From positions 1-60,339 of the forward strand of contig JAYVEV010000076.1 in the NCBI GenBank assembly GCA_043773745.1: DNA of 60,339 nucleotides. Reading direction: 5' to 3'. Position 1 is the stretch's first letter, and each line of letters begins with the position of its first letter. Shown in pieces: positions 18,048 through 27,842 of the stretch. Below the pieces are notes generated by a model that was not told the DNA's origin, ran no database searches, and worked only from the letters and a program-made list of their open reading frames with translations. Made by a program: the position numbers and the translations under genes. Source of the stretch: UKL13-2 sp043773745 (GTDB taxonomy: Bacteria; Pseudomonadota; Gammaproteobacteria; Burkholderiales; Usitatibacteraceae).

Positions 18048-18530
18048 ATGAGCAAACATTCCGAAACACTGGCAACAGCAGCGCTAAAACAACACAAGGT
18101 AGCCTATACCGAGCATGTTTATGAATACATTGAACACGGCGGCACCTCGGTTTCAGCATCGTCGCTGGGCGTTAGTGAACATCATGTCGTCAAAACCTTG
18201 ATTTTCGAGGATGAGGCGAGAAAACCACTCTGCGTCTTGATGCATGGTGACCGCAAAGTATCTACCAAAGAGCTCGCCCGTCAGATCGGTGTCAAACGTG
18301 TTGCCCCCTGCAAGCCTGAGGATGCAATCCGTCACTCGGGCTATCTGGTCGGCGGCTGCTCACCGTTTGGCTTGCGTAAGCCCATGCCCATCTACATGGA
18401 GCACACCATTCTCGACATCAAGAAAATTCTGATCAATGGCGGCAAGCGCGGTTTTTTAGTCGGCCTTGCGCCCAGCGAAGTGGCGCGGGTGGTGAAGCCC
18501 GTCATGGTGAATGTGGCACTGGTTGAATAG
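18048..18530 (+). CDS. ybaK: Cys-tRNA(Pro)/Cys-tRNA(Cys) deacylase YbaK
   Basis: This 160-residue protein matches the YbaK/EbsC family of trans-editing factors: VYEYIEHGGTS near the N-terminus, VVKTLIFEDE, a CVLMHGDRKVSTKELARQ segment and the GGCSPFGLRKPMPIY region that forms the pocket. It removes cysteine wrongly attached to tRNA(Pro). It is the last gene of the forward run that begins with yeiH. Confidence 0.93.
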   Translation: MSKHSETLATAALKQHKVAYTEHVYEYIEHGGTSVSASSLGVSEHHVVKTLIFEDEARKPLCVLMHGDRKVSTKELARQIGVKRVAPCKPEDAIRHSGYLVGGCSPFGLRKPMPIYMEHTILDIKKILINGGKRGFLVGLAPSEVARVVKPVMVNVALVE

Positions 18531-18533
18531 CGC

Positions 18534-18734
18534 TCAAATCCTGAGCAGGCGCATCAACAAAGTCAGCACGGCTGAAATCAAAATGGTGCTGGTGATGGGT
18601 AAATAATATTGGCGGCCATTGCGCGTAAAGCGCAGGTCACCGGGCAAGCGCCACAGCCCCAGCCTGACCAAGATCGGCGCCAGTAATCCCAGCAGTATTA
18701 TTACCACCACAAGCACTAGCAGCCACTTCAACAT
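18534..18734 (-). CDS. DUF2905 family small membrane protein
   Basis: This 66-residue protein has a hydrophobic N-terminal segment (WLLVLVVVIILLGLLAPIL), the conserved RLPGDLRF and a C-terminal membrane segment (STILISAVLTLLMRLL), which is the DUF2905 pattern. The function is unknown. It is convergent with ybaK, four bases apart, and lies 19 bases after folB on its own strand. Confidence 0.9.
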   Translation of the reverse strand: MLKWLLVLVVVIILLGLLAPILVRLGLWRLPGDLRFTRNGRQYYLPITSTILISAVLTLLMRLLRI

Positions 18735-18753
18735 GATGATATGGGTTGCCGAA

Positions 18754-19134
18754 TTATTGGGGATTGCCGCCAGGCACGCCTAGCTCACGCTCACGCGTGA
18801 TGGTGACGCCCACCAATTTCACGCCGCGCATATGGGCAATTTTTGCCACGCTGACACGCACCCAATGCGCCTTGAAATCATGCAGCACCACTTTCGCAAT
18901 ATGCTCTGCCAATGCTTCCAGTAACTTGAAGTGCTGGTCTTTCAAATCAGCGCGAATTCGTTCGACCACTTTGCCGTAATCCACCGTATCGCCAATATTG
19001 TCTGATGATCCCGCTTGATGCGTATCCACCCCAATTTCCAGATTGAAATCGAGGGTTTGTGGTTTTAATTTCTCCCACTCATAAATGCCGATCCATGCTT
19101 CGGCGCGCAGCTCACGAATAAAAATAGTATCCAA
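18754..19134 (-). CDS. folB: Dihydroneopterin aldolase FolB
   Basis: This 126-residue protein has the FolB fold, with IFIRELRAEAWIGIYEWEK at the start, TVDYGKVVERI and FKLLEALAEHIAKVVL. The conserved glutamate and lysine that act on 7,8-dihydroneopterin in folate synthesis appear to be present. The divergent arrangement with plsY is common in beta- and gammaproteobacteria. Confidence 0.93.
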   Translation of the reverse strand: MDTIFIRELRAEAWIGIYEWEKLKPQTLDFNLEIGVDTHQAGSSDNIGDTVDYGKVVERIRADLKDQHFKLLEALAEHIAKVVLHDFKAHWVRVSVAKIAHMRGVKLVGVTITRERELGVPGGNPQ

Positions 19135-19217
19135 ATCAGTTCCACCAAAACATTAAAAACAAGATGCCAAAAATGCGCCGCTGCTGAAAATTTATTTTTC
19201 TATTGTAAAGTACCGCT

Positions 19218-19862
19218 ATGACAAATTCCTTAATTGCCATCATTCTTGCTTACTTAATCGGCTCACTTTCATTTGCCGTGATTGTCAGCAAACTTTTCGG
19301 CCTGCCCGATCCACATACATACGGCTCCGGCAATCCGGGCGCAACCAATGTGCTGCGCACCGGCAAAAAACTCGCCGCACTTCTGACCTTGCTTGGCGAT
19401 GCTGCCAAGGGCTGGTTTGCGTTGTGGTTGGCGCAACGATACCAGACAGATTTCGATCTATCGCAACTCACTCTAGCCGGCGTGGCCTTTGCCGCTTTTA
19501 TGGGTCATTTGTTTCCGGTGTTCTTCAAATTTCAGGGCGGCAAAGGCGTTGCGACCGCGGCAGGCATACTCATCGCCATCAATTTATGGCTCGGCCTCGC
19601 CACACTGGCCACCTGGGTCATTATTGTTTTTTTCTTTCGCTACTCATCGCTGGCAGCGCTCGTTGCCTCGGTATTTGCACCCGTTTATGCATTTTATTTA
19701 TTCGGGGTAACCCCGTATTTGTTCGCTGTCGTCATCATGTGCGCGTTGCTCATCTGGCGACATAAAGAAAACATCGTCAAGCTCATAAACGGCACCGAAT
19801 CGAAGGTCGGTGCAAAAAAAGACGCTGCCAATACGTCATCAGATGAAATTGAAGGCGGCTAA
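19218..19862 (+). CDS. plsY: Glycerol-3-phosphate acyltransferase PlsY
   Basis: This 214-residue integral membrane protein has the PlsY motifs GSGNPGATNVLRTGKK, GHLFPVFFKFQGGKGVATAAG and a third motif near the C-terminus (RHKENIVKLINGTE). It transfers an acyl group from acyl-phosphate to glycerol-3-phosphate, the first step of phospholipid synthesis. The hydrophilic tail after residue 195 is longer than usual. The 237 bases after it hold no gene. Confidence 0.96.
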   Translation: MTNSLIAIILAYLIGSLSFAVIVSKLFGLPDPHTYGSGNPGATNVLRTGKKLAALLTLLGDAAKGWFALWLAQRYQTDFDLSQLTLAGVAFAAFMGHLFPVFFKFQGGKGVATAAGILIAINLWLGLATLATWVIIVFFFRYSSLAALVASVFAPVYAFYLFGVTPYLFAVVIMCALLIWRHKENIVKLINGTESKVGAKKDAANTSSDEIEGG

Positions 19863-20099
19863 TATAAATTAGTAAAACGCCAGTATCTGCGGGTATTTCC
19901 AGCACAAAAGGCTTAAAAACGTCGTCAGTGTTGGAGTTTTACTTTTAATAATTTAATGTTGTTGTCGGCAACCGGTCACGACCATCTTGCCAAAGCGTAT
20001 CGGCGCGCCTAGACTTACGCGTTTTCGAGCGATTTGTCAGCGTACCAGGCTGGCTCAAGCGCCTTTTAGTTTCTCCATCCTCCAAAAAAGGTTGTAGCC

Positions 20100-22067
20100 A
20101 TGTATAAACCTATCCGGGTTCTGCTCCTCGTCTCGCTCTTTACCTTATCAACGCTCGCCGCCACTGCACAAGAAATTGCGGTAGAAACCTTATTCAAGCG
20201 CGGTGAATTTCGCTCATTGATACTATCGCCCAACGGTAAAAAAATGGCGGCTATCGCCCCGTATAAGGGCAAATATAATCTTGCCGTGATTGATCTGGAA
20301 AAAAACCAGCTCAAACGTGTTACCGGTTTTGACTTTACGGATATCAGCTCATATTTCTGGATTGGCGATGAGCGTTTAGTGTTCTCAACGGGTGATCAAC
20401 AGGGCTTTGAATTTCGCGGTAACGGCGGTGTCTATGCCATCAATATTGATGGCTCAGAAGCACGCGAACTGAATCCACCGACGATTGCACAAGCCGGCTC
20501 CGGGACGATTGCCATTCGCTCTTTCCAACCACTGGTAAGCGTTCGTGGCAGCAATACCGATATTCTTATCTCGACCAACGCGCGCAGTGCAACCACTTCG
20601 GACGTGTACAGATTAAACACTCAAACTGGCCGAAAAACCCTGCTGACTTTTGATACGCCCGGTTCGGTTCGACGCTGGGTTTTTGATGCCGATCAGATAC
20701 CCCGCGCTGCCGTTGTAAGCACCGGCGAGGAAATGAAAAGCGCGTTTTATTACCGCGCCGACGAAAAATCACCCTGGACTCTCATGCGTGACTGGGGAAT
20801 TGAGGATGATGAAGTCACGCCGGAGGCTTTTGATAAAAATGGCTTGCTTTACGTCAGCTCAAATATTGGTCGCGACACGAAGGCGCTATATGAATATGAT
20901 GTTGGCGCAAAAAAACTAGGCAAGCTTGTTTTTGGCGATGATCGCTACGACATCACGCCGCCCAATCAATGGGGCGGACTGGGTTCATTCGGCTTCTTGC
21001 GATTTGCCTCCGAGGAAGATAAACGTCTGGTCGGCGTGACCTATGTCGCCGAAAAACCAAAGACGGTTTGGTTTGATGAGCAATATAAAAAATGGCAAGC
21101 TGAGCTTGATAGCTCCCTGCCCAATACTGTCAACAATTTTGGCATTTTGCGTGAAAAAATGCTGGTGACAGCTTCATCAGACCGCGACGCAGGAACGATT
21201 TATCTTTTTGATCGCGCCAAGCCATCCCTTACCGAACTGGTCAAGGTGGCGGAGTGGATCAAGCCCAAAGATATGAACCCGATGTTACCCATTACCTATA
21301 CAGCGCGTGACGGCATGCGCATTGACGGCTACATAACCCTGCCTAAAGCATGGAAAAAAGGCAGTCCCGTTCCGATGATCGTGCATCCGCATGGTGGCCC
21401 ATGGGCGCGGGATGTTTGGGGTTTTAACCCTGAAATTCAGTTTATGGCAAACCGTGGTTATGCCGTTTTACAAATGGACTTTAGAAACTCGACGGGCTAT
21501 GGCAAACAGCTTTATAGAGCTGGCTGGAAACAATGGGGCGACAAGTCCCAGGACGATATTCTTGATGGCGTGATGTGGGCCATCAAGGAGGGTTATGCTG
21601 ACAAAGATAAAATCGGCGTGTATGGTGCCAGCTATGGCGGCTACTCCACACTCATGCAATTAGTTCGCAGTCCAGAGCTGTATAAGTTTGGCTTTAATTA
21701 TGTTGGTGTCACCGACATGCTGGTGCATCGCGATACCCAGCGTTTTGGTTGGGCTGGCGGTGGACGTAAACTTCTGGATATCCTTAACGGCGACCCCAAA
21801 ACAGAACGTGCAATGCTGGAGCGCACTTCGCCAGCCCGCTTTGTCAGCAATATCAAAGCACCGGTCATGCATGCTTATGGTGGAGCGGATGTGAACGTTG
21901 ACATCGCCAACGGCAATGAGATCAAGAAAGCCTTTGAGAAGGCTGGTCTGCCGGTTGACTATACCTACGTGGCCGAAGAGGGGCATGGCTACCAGCAGGA
22001 TAATAATCGCTTCATGATTTACAAAAAATTTGACGAGTTCATGAAGAAAAGCCTGCCGGCTAAATAA
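20100..22067 (+). CDS. S9 family (prolyl-oligopeptidase-like) peptidase
   Basis: This 655-residue protein has an N-terminal signal peptide (VLLLVSLFTLSTLAATAQE), a beta-propeller-like region (about 30-390) and a C-terminal alpha/beta-hydrolase peptidase domain. The nucleophile is S511 in GASYGGYST, the acid lies in YGGADVNVD and the histidine in EEGHGYQ. Secreted S9 peptidases of this type cut short proline- or alanine-containing peptides in the periplasm. It faces a second S9 peptidase gene across a shared terminator. Confidence 0.92.
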   Translation: MYKPIRVLLLVSLFTLSTLAATAQEIAVETLFKRGEFRSLILSPNGKKMAAIAPYKGKYNLAVIDLEKNQLKRVTGFDFTDISSYFWIGDERLVFSTGDQQGFEFRGNGGVYAINIDGSEARELNPPTIAQAGSGTIAIRSFQPLVSVRGSNTDILISTNARSATTSDVYRLNTQTGRKTLLTFDTPGSVRRWVFDADQIPRAAVVSTGEEMKSAFYYRADEKSPWTLMRDWGIEDDEVTPEAFDKNGLLYVSSNIGRDTKALYEYDVGAKKLGKLVFGDDRYDITPPNQWGGLGSFGFLRFASEEDKRLVGVTYVAEKPKTVWFDEQYKKWQAELDSSLPNTVNNFGILREKMLVTASSDRDAGTIYLFDRAKPSLTELVKVAEWIKPKDMNPMLPITYTARDGMRIDGYITLPKAWKKGSPVPMIVHPHGGPWARDVWGFNPEIQFMANRGYAVLQMDFRNSTGYGKQLYRAGWKQWGDKSQDDILDGVMWAIKEGYADKDKIGVYGASYGGYSTLMQLVRSPELYKFGFNYVGVTDMLVHRDTQRFGWAGGGRKLLDILNGDPKTERAMLERTSPARFVSNIKAPVMHAYGGADVNVDIANGNEIKKAFEKAGLPVDYTYVAEEGHGYQQDNNRFMIYKKFDEFMKKSLPAK

Positions 22068-22082
22068 AGCATCAAGGTTAAA

Positions 22083-22116
22083 AATAAAAGGGCGCTCACT
22101 TGAGCGCCCTTTTATT
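22083..22116. terminator. Bidirectional terminator between two S9 peptidase genes
   Basis: A perfect 16-bp stem (AATAAAAGGGCGCTCA with its complement) with a CT loop has a T-run on both strands, so it can end transcripts from either side. It lies 16 bases after one stop and 19 bases before the other. Confidence 0.9.
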
Positions 22117-22134
22117 GGCCACGAAAAAATGCAT

Positions 22135-24246
22135 CTACTGCAACAACGTCATCTCCATAAACTTGATCTGCGCGTAAAACAAAAAATCCTGATTGGATTT
22201 TTTGGCAAAGCCATGGCCTTCGTCATTGGCCATCAGGAACCACACCGGCACATTTTGTTTTTTGACCTTCTCCACAATCTGCAGCGCCTCGGTATAGGGC
22301 ACGCGCGGATCGTTCTTGCCTTGCACCACAAATAGCGGCTTCTTGATTTTTTCGGCGTTAGTCAGTGGCGAGATAGTTTCCAGAAATTTTCGCATTTCTG
22401 GGATACGTTCATCACCATATTCCGCCCTGCGTAAATCACGGCGATAGCTTTCGGTGTTGGTCAGAAAGGTCACAAAATTCGAGATCCCCACCACATCAAT
22501 ACTGCCGGCGATTTGCTCTGCGTAATGGGTTGATACGGCAAGCGACATATAGCCACCGTAGCTACCGCCCGACACCAGTACCTTGCTGGCATCAAGGTCG
22601 GGCTGCAACTTTATCCAATCAAACAGCGCGCCGATATCCTTAACTGAATCCTCGCGCTTCATGCCATCATCCATCGCTAAAAATGTTTTGCCAAAGCCGC
22701 TTGAGCCGCGCACATTGGGGAAAATAATGGCGATTCCCATTTCGTTAACCATGTAGTTGGCGCGGGCAATGAAGCCTGGGCGGGCCTGCCCCTCGGGGCC
22801 GCCATGAATATTGATCATCAAGGGACGTTTGCCGGGAAACTTCTTTGCGTCGGGCTGATAGAGAAACCCTGAAATCATTACGCCATCAAATGACTTCCAG
22901 CGAACTAATTTAGGATCGACAAAATCCATCGGGTTGAGTCCCGGGGTCGCACCGTTGGTCCAGCGCGTCATTTTGGTGGTGTCGGCATTGAAGATGTAAA
23001 CTTCGCCCGGCGAGCGCGCGGAAGCCAGATTAAATACCAACTCATTATGTGTTTTTGCCTCGGGATGCGCTTTGTGTCTCTCTATCTTTGTCTCTATCTC
23101 CGCCTCATCACCATCTTCATTGCCACCCACTCTCCAGCGCAAACTGGAAATCTCTCCCGGTAATAGTGCGGGTCGCGGCAACTCTTTGCCCGTTGCCAAA
23201 TCGAGAAAACGTAATACCGACGAGCCGTCTTCATTGGTGGTAAAGGCAATGCGATTGGCTTTGTTGGAAATAGTGAATTCATCGACGTCGTGTTGTAAAT
23301 GGCTAGTCAGAGAAATTTCCTTGCCTGTTGCTAACTCGATATAGACGAGACGACTAAATTCGCTATCGCGATCCGAGGTGGTGTAAATTCTGCTGCCATC
23401 TCGTGAAAAACGTGCGCTACCATAAGCGACAGGTACCGCACCCGTCTTGGGTTCAGGCGATATGCGTGACTGTTTGCCTGAAGCGATATCCATCATCCAC
23501 AGATGCGATTCATTGGCAGAAATATATTCGAGATAACTCAGCTTCTTGTCATCCGGCGAGAAGCGAAAGTCTGAAACCCGTCCGCCTTCAAACGTGGCAA
23601 TAATTTTCGACGCTTCGGGTTTTAGCGGGTCGGCCACATATACTTTCGTGACCGCGACACGAGCAGCACCAGTAACCTTGGAGCGATTATTTTTATCGAC
23701 GGTTACCGTCGCATACACAATCCGGTCGCCCTTGTGATTCCATGAGGGCGCCGCTGCCCGCTCGCTTTCCGGCGAAATCGCAGTACCAGTCTTGCTCGCT
23801 TGCTTGTCATTCAAGTCCAGCCGAAAAATGCGGAAAATTTCATCGCCGCCAGTCGCTTTTTCAAATAGCAAAAAATGCCCTTTTTTGGGCTGAAAAGTAG
23901 CGCCCGAAACTGCATCCGGAAAATCCGTCAGGGGTTCTGGCTTGGCGCCAGCAGATTTGACAATCAGCAATTGCGGCGTGTTGACAAGGCGGCTGCGAAT
24001 TAGCACGCTACCGTCATTGGGATGCCAAGCGATGACGCCAGAGGGTTTGAACTCGGTATAGGCTTCGACTTTCTTCACCAATTCGGTAGAAATCGGCGGA
24101 ATGCCTTCCGCAACAAAATTGCTGGCAGGAGTGATGAACTGAGCACTCGCCACTGACGTGAACACCAGCAACGTTGCAATACTTAATCCCGCCATAAATT
24201 GCGTTGTTAAATGTAAATGCGCCAAAACAAACGGTAATTTTTTCAT
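22135..24246 (-). CDS. S9 family (prolyl-oligopeptidase-like) peptidase
   Basis: This 703-residue protein has a signal peptide (residues 1-36), a WD40-like propeller with several SPDDKKLSYL-type repeats, and a C-terminal S9 domain with HGGPEGQ (oxyanion region), GGSYGGYMS (nucleophile), QGKNDPRVPY (acid) and DEGHGF (histidine). The low-complexity acidic stretch GNEDGDEAEIETKIER near residue 380 links the two domains. It is only distantly similar to the converging S9 protein, so the pair is not a recent duplication. It probably ends an operon with the three genes upstream on the minus strand (gaps of 25, 38 and 48 bases). Confidence 0.92.
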   Translation of the reverse strand: MKKLPFVLAHLHLTTQFMAGLSIATLLVFTSVASAQFITPASNFVAEGIPPISTELVKKVEAYTEFKPSGVIAWHPNDGSVLIRSRLVNTPQLLIVKSAGAKPEPLTDFPDAVSGATFQPKKGHFLLFEKATGGDEIFRIFRLDLNDKQASKTGTAISPESERAAAPSWNHKGDRIVYATVTVDKNNRSKVTGAARVAVTKVYVADPLKPEASKIIATFEGGRVSDFRFSPDDKKLSYLEYISANESHLWMMDIASGKQSRISPEPKTGAVPVAYGSARFSRDGSRIYTTSDRDSEFSRLVYIELATGKEISLTSHLQHDVDEFTISNKANRIAFTTNEDGSSVLRFLDLATGKELPRPALLPGEISSLRWRVGGNEDGDEAEIETKIERHKAHPEAKTHNELVFNLASARSPGEVYIFNADTTKMTRWTNGATPGLNPMDFVDPKLVRWKSFDGVMISGFLYQPDAKKFPGKRPLMINIHGGPEGQARPGFIARANYMVNEMGIAIIFPNVRGSSGFGKTFLAMDDGMKREDSVKDIGALFDWIKLQPDLDASKVLVSGGSYGGYMSLAVSTHYAEQIAGSIDVVGISNFVTFLTNTESYRRDLRRAEYGDERIPEMRKFLETISPLTNAEKIKKPLFVVQGKNDPRVPYTEALQIVEKVKKQNVPVWFLMANDEGHGFAKKSNQDFLFYAQIKFMEMTLLQ

Positions 24247-24294
24247 TGCTTCCCCTGTTATCTATTCAAAAATACTTATGTACCAACTCATTGG

Positions 24295-25146
24295 TTAGCG
24301 CGCTGCACCGGTTACGACCGGCCGCGAAGTATCACTGACCCACTCACTCCACGAACCTGCGTATAACTTGGAACCTTTCAGCCCGACATACTCCATCGCA
24401 AAAATATTTGCGCAGGCGGTAACACCCGAACCGCATTGATGCACGACGCGCTCAGCGGGCACACCACCGAGCATATTGCCAAATGCGGCTCGCAGTTCAT
24501 CTTCCGTGCGCAGGGTTAAATCGGGGTTCAAATTTTCTTTATAAAAACGATTGTATGCGCCCGGAATATGGCCCGCGACAGGGTCAATCGGTTCAACCTC
24601 GCCGCGATAGCGCTCAGGGGCACGCGCATCAATCAGTATCATGGCAGCATCGTCGTTCAACCGGGACTCAACTTCGTCGGCACCGAGTAGCAACAGTGGA
24701 TCGGCATGGCCTAGCAGCGGAGTTGGCTTGGGTACGGGTACATCACGTGACAGTGGGTGACCATCGGCCAGCCATTTTTGTATACCGCCATCCAATAACC
24801 TCACCTGATTTAAACCCACCCAACGCGCCAGCCACCACAGACGGGACGCGAACTGCCCGCCCACATCATCATAGGCAACAATTGTTGAGGTCTTGGTCAC
24901 GCCGTGTCGTGCCAGAAACGCGGTGAATGCCGCCGGTGACGGCAGCGGATGTCGTCCATTCTTGCCATTTTTCTCACCGGATAAATCGATATCAAGGTTC
25001 GCAAAATGCGCGCCAGAAATATGGCCTTCGCGATAAACGCGCTCACCTTTGCCAGCGTCCATCAGGTCATGGCGGCAATCAAAGATGACCCACTTGGAGT
25101 CAGGCAGCTGCTGCGATAGTTCGGCGGTTGAAACCAGCATGTTCAT
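24295..25146 (-). CDS. sseA: 3-mercaptopyruvate sulfurtransferase (two rhodanese domains)
   Basis: This 283-residue protein has two rhodanese domains. The first is inactive (FDCRHDL, no cysteine loop) and the second has the active loop HQCGSGVTAC. The CGSGVTA loop is that of 3-mercaptopyruvate sulfurtransferases rather than thiosulfate rhodaneses. It transfers sulfur from mercaptopyruvate to thiols or cyanide. Confidence 0.9.
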   Translation of the reverse strand: MNMLVSTAELSQQLPDSKWVIFDCRHDLMDAGKGERVYREGHISGAHFANLDIDLSGEKNGKNGRHPLPSPAAFTAFLARHGVTKTSTIVAYDDVGGQFASRLWWLARWVGLNQVRLLDGGIQKWLADGHPLSRDVPVPKPTPLLGHADPLLLLGADEVESRLNDDAAMILIDARAPERYRGEVEPIDPVAGHIPGAYNRFYKENLNPDLTLRTEDELRAAFGNMLGGVPAERVVHQCGSGVTACANIFAMEYVGLKGSKLYAGSWSEWVSDTSRPVVTGAAR

Positions 25147-25184
25147 GGAGAGGCTTACATTAAAAAATAAGCCCCATTATCCTG

Positions 25185-26054
25185 CTAAACAACATTCGCG
25201 GCCGACACGATCAATTTCTTGTCCGCACGCTTTGCCAAAATCCCACTCACGACAATAATGATCATGCCGAGCCATGCGACCGGCGGCAAAATTTCATCAA
25301 AGAAGAAAATGCCCGCGAGCGATGCAAAGATAATGGTGGTGTAGGCAAATGCACCAACCACCAGCGTATTGCCGCTGTGATATGCACGCGTCATGGCAAG
25401 CTGCGCCACTGTGGCCGCCAGCCCAAGCGCCAGCAAATACGTCGCGTTTGAGGCAGTAACCGGATGAAAATCATGCGCAGTCAATGCTTGGAACACCGCT
25501 GAACCAATGCTGCCAATCACGGCAAAATAAAACACTACTCGCCACTCAGGCTCACCGGCTTCGCCTAGTTTTTTTACATTCACATAAGCGCATGCCGCAA
25601 AAAAACCTGACGCCAGACCAATAAAGCCCGCATACGCCTGCTCACCTTCAAAGGTGGGACGCAGCAATAAGGCCACCCCAACAAAGCCCAGCAGAATCGC
25701 AAACACCAGCCGTGGCCGAAATTTTTCTTTCAGCAACAGGGTGGAAAGAATCGTGAGAAAAATCGGCGAGGTGTAATTCAGCGTGATGGCGGTGGCGAGC
25801 GGCAGCTTGGTCATCGCATAAAAATAACCGATCAGCGAAATGGTGCCCATAGCACCGCGCCAAAAATGCCCCTGCCAAAATAATGTTGATATCGATTGTC
25901 GCTTGACTAAAACAAAAGCGCCAATGGCAAAAAACGCGATGAGCGAACGATAAAGCGAAAGCTCAGCACCCGTGAAATAAGGCGCCAGGAATTTTGCAAA
26001 CACGCCCATGGTAGCGAACAACGCGCCCGCCACCAGCATCCATGATGAGGTCAT
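25185..26054 (-). CDS. DMT (EamA) family transporter
   Basis: This protein of about 289 residues has ten hydrophobic segments and two EamA repeats (first with FFAIGAFVLVKRQS, second near FASLAGIFFFDEILPP). It is an inner-membrane drug/metabolite transporter whose substrate is unknown. The ATG at 26054 (MTSSWMLVAGALFATMG) is chosen over 26162 because the first membrane helix begins there and the longer form would run into the oxygenase gene. Confidence 0.86.
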   Translation of the reverse strand: MTSSWMLVAGALFATMGVFAKFLAPYFTGAELSLYRSLIAFFAIGAFVLVKRQSISTLFWQGHFWRGAMGTISLIGYFYAMTKLPLATAITLNYTSPIFLTILSTLLLKEKFRPRLVFAILLGFVGVALLLRPTFEGEQAYAGFIGLASGFFAACAYVNVKKLGEAGEPEWRVVFYFAVIGSIGSAVFQALTAHDFHPVTASNATYLLALGLAATVAQLAMTRAYHSGNTLVVGAFAYTTIIFASLAGIFFFDEILPPVAWLGMIIIVVSGILAKRADKKLIVSAANVV

Positions 26055-26079
26055 GCAGAGATTGACTTGGCGGCGTGAA

Positions 26080-27183
26080 TCAAGCGCCCAACTCGCGGCG
26101 AATAAACTCGTGAAAATGCACCAGGCCATCTTCCATCGGGCTTTGATAAGGCCCCTGTTCATCGCGACCTTCGCGCCATAACAGTTTGCGGCCGTCGTTC
26201 ATGCGCTGGCAGATTTCTTCATCCTCAACGGCCGTTTCATCGTAGGCCTGCTGATTCGCGGCGATAAATTCTGCCTCAAAGTGTTGAATTTCTTCGGGGT
26301 AATAAAATTCGACAATATTGGTGCAGGCTTCTGGCCCACGAGGGACGATGGTGGAAATAACCAGCACATGCGGGTACCACTCAACCATGATATTGGGGTA
26401 ATACGTCAGCCATATCGCGCCCTGCACAGGCACTTCGCCACCGCGAAAATTCATCACCGACTCATGCCACGCCTTATACACGGGCGAACCAGGGCGCTGC
26501 AATGCCTTGTGCACACCTACTGTCTGCACGCTGTACCAGTCGCCGAATTCCCAGCTCAGGTTTTCACAATCAACAAATTGGCCTAGGCCCGGATGAAACG
26601 GGCCAACATGATAATCCTCCAAGTACACTTCAATGAAAGTTTTCCAGTTGAAGTTGTATTCGGTGACTTCTACTTTGTTCAGTACATAACCCGCAAAATC
26701 CAAATCCTTGGCGCAGCCCAGTTTAGTCAGATCTCCCGCAATATCGCGCGGGCCTTGAAACAGCATGCCATGCCAATTTTGTAATTTTTTTTGCGGCAAA
26801 TTCAGGCACGGCTGCTCGGCGAAATGCGGCGCGCCGAGCAATTGGCCAGCGCCGTCATAGGTCCAGCGATGCAGCGGGCAGACAATATTGCCGCTCGGCA
26901 AATTGCCAGCACCTTTGAGCATCACCGCCTGGCGATGACGGCAAACATTCGAAATAAGATCAATGCCCGACAAGTTGTGCACCAGCGACCACGCGCCATT
27001 GGTCATTTCCAGTACGCGATAGTCGTTCAGGCTTGGCACCATCAGCTCGTGGCCGACGTAGCCGGGCCCGCGCTTGAAGAAAACCTCAAGCTCACGCTGA
27101 TAAATAGCAGGATCAAAATACCAGCTCACAGGGAGCTGGGTTGCGACGGGTTGCAGTTCCCGTAGCCCGAGCAGTTTGGACAT
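26080..27183 (-). CDS. Rieske non-haem iron oxygenase, alpha subunit family
   Basis: This protein of about 367 residues has an N-terminal Rieske [2Fe-2S] domain with CRHRQAVMLKG and CPLHRWTYD, and a C-terminal catalytic domain with the iron ligands in EDYHVGPFHPGLG. It is related to aromatic-ring-hydroxylating dioxygenase alpha subunits and to choline monooxygenase-like enzymes. No beta subunit or reductase is adjacent, so the electron partner is elsewhere and the substrate is unknown. The start at 27183 is preferred over the TTG at 27198 because GGAGG lies eight bases before the ATG. Confidence 0.88.
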   Translation of the reverse strand: MSKLLGLRELQPVATQLPVSWYFDPAIYQRELEVFFKRGPGYVGHELMVPSLNDYRVLEMTNGAWSLVHNLSGIDLISNVCRHRQAVMLKGAGNLPSGNIVCPLHRWTYDGAGQLLGAPHFAEQPCLNLPQKKLQNWHGMLFQGPRDIAGDLTKLGCAKDLDFAGYVLNKVEVTEYNFNWKTFIEVYLEDYHVGPFHPGLGQFVDCENLSWEFGDWYSVQTVGVHKALQRPGSPVYKAWHESVMNFRGGEVPVQGAIWLTYYPNIMVEWYPHVLVISTIVPRGPEACTNIVEFYYPEEIQHFEAEFIAANQQAYDETAVEDEEICQRMNDGRKLLWREGRDEQGPYQSPMEDGLVHFHEFIRRELGA

Positions 27184-27561
27184 AGTCCTTACCTCCAATT
27201 ACCCACACGAAATTCCCTGTTCTACCAAGAAATAACGGCGAGACAACCAAAGTAAAAACAACACCTGGGCGATCGAGAAAACTAGCTTTTAACTCTGCTT
27301 ACTCCGTCCCGTATGAATGTGTCGACAGCGTCCATTGATTACCGACTTTTGTCTGTCTTGTTGCACGCAACGACACCCGAAATGGAGCGAGGATTCTGCC
27401 TCACAGGGGTCAAAAAGGCAAGGCTTTTAGTGCTTTTGCGCCCGAATTTGACCTTTTTCATCCCGCCAGCGTGTTGGACATTGTTGGGACTTTGGTTGGA
27501 CTGGTGAGCCTCGATTCAGTTATCATTTCGGATTGCCTTATTATGTGAATTTTCCCCTCTC
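27184..27561. other. Intergenic region without a recognisable gene
   Basis: These 378 bases separate the divergent Rieske oxygenase and xseB genes. The only open frame (27313-27507) has no family resemblance and no ribosome site. A weak promoter for xseB may be TTGGAC (27496-27501) with TATCAT (27521-27526), but the 19-base spacer is long. No hairpin or repeat stood out. Confidence 0.5.
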
Positions 27562-27786
27562 ATGGCCAAAACTGCCGTTGCTGAACCCAAGAATTTTGAA
27601 GCCGCTATGGCGGAGCTGGATTTGCTTGTTGAAAAGATGGAAAACGGCGAATTAGCACTCGAAGAATCACTTTCGGCTTATCAGCGCGGTACCGAGTTGC
27701 TGAAATACTGCGAACGCGTGCTCGCCGACGCCCAGCAACGCATTCAGGTACTTGAAGGCGATACCCTAAAAGACCTTAAGGCCTGA
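27562..27786 (+). CDS. xseB: Exodeoxyribonuclease VII small subunit
   Basis: This 74-residue helical protein has the XseB signature: FEAAMAELDLLVEKMENGEL, LEESLSAYQRGTELLKYC and a C-terminal AQQRIQVLEG. XseB binds the large subunit XseA, which degrades single-stranded DNA. The order xseB-ispA-dxs is a standard proteobacterial operon. Confidence 0.96.
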   Translation: MAKTAVAEPKNFEAAMAELDLLVEKMENGELALEESLSAYQRGTELLKYCERVLADAQQRIQVLEGDTLKDLKA

Positions 27787-27842
27787 GTTTTTGGGCATCC
27801 GCCCGAGCTTTAGCGACCAAGGCACCAAGGACAAATTCGAAC

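Noticed and set aside
27313..27507. Small open frame before xseB
   Set aside because: No ribosome site, no family resemblance, atypical composition.
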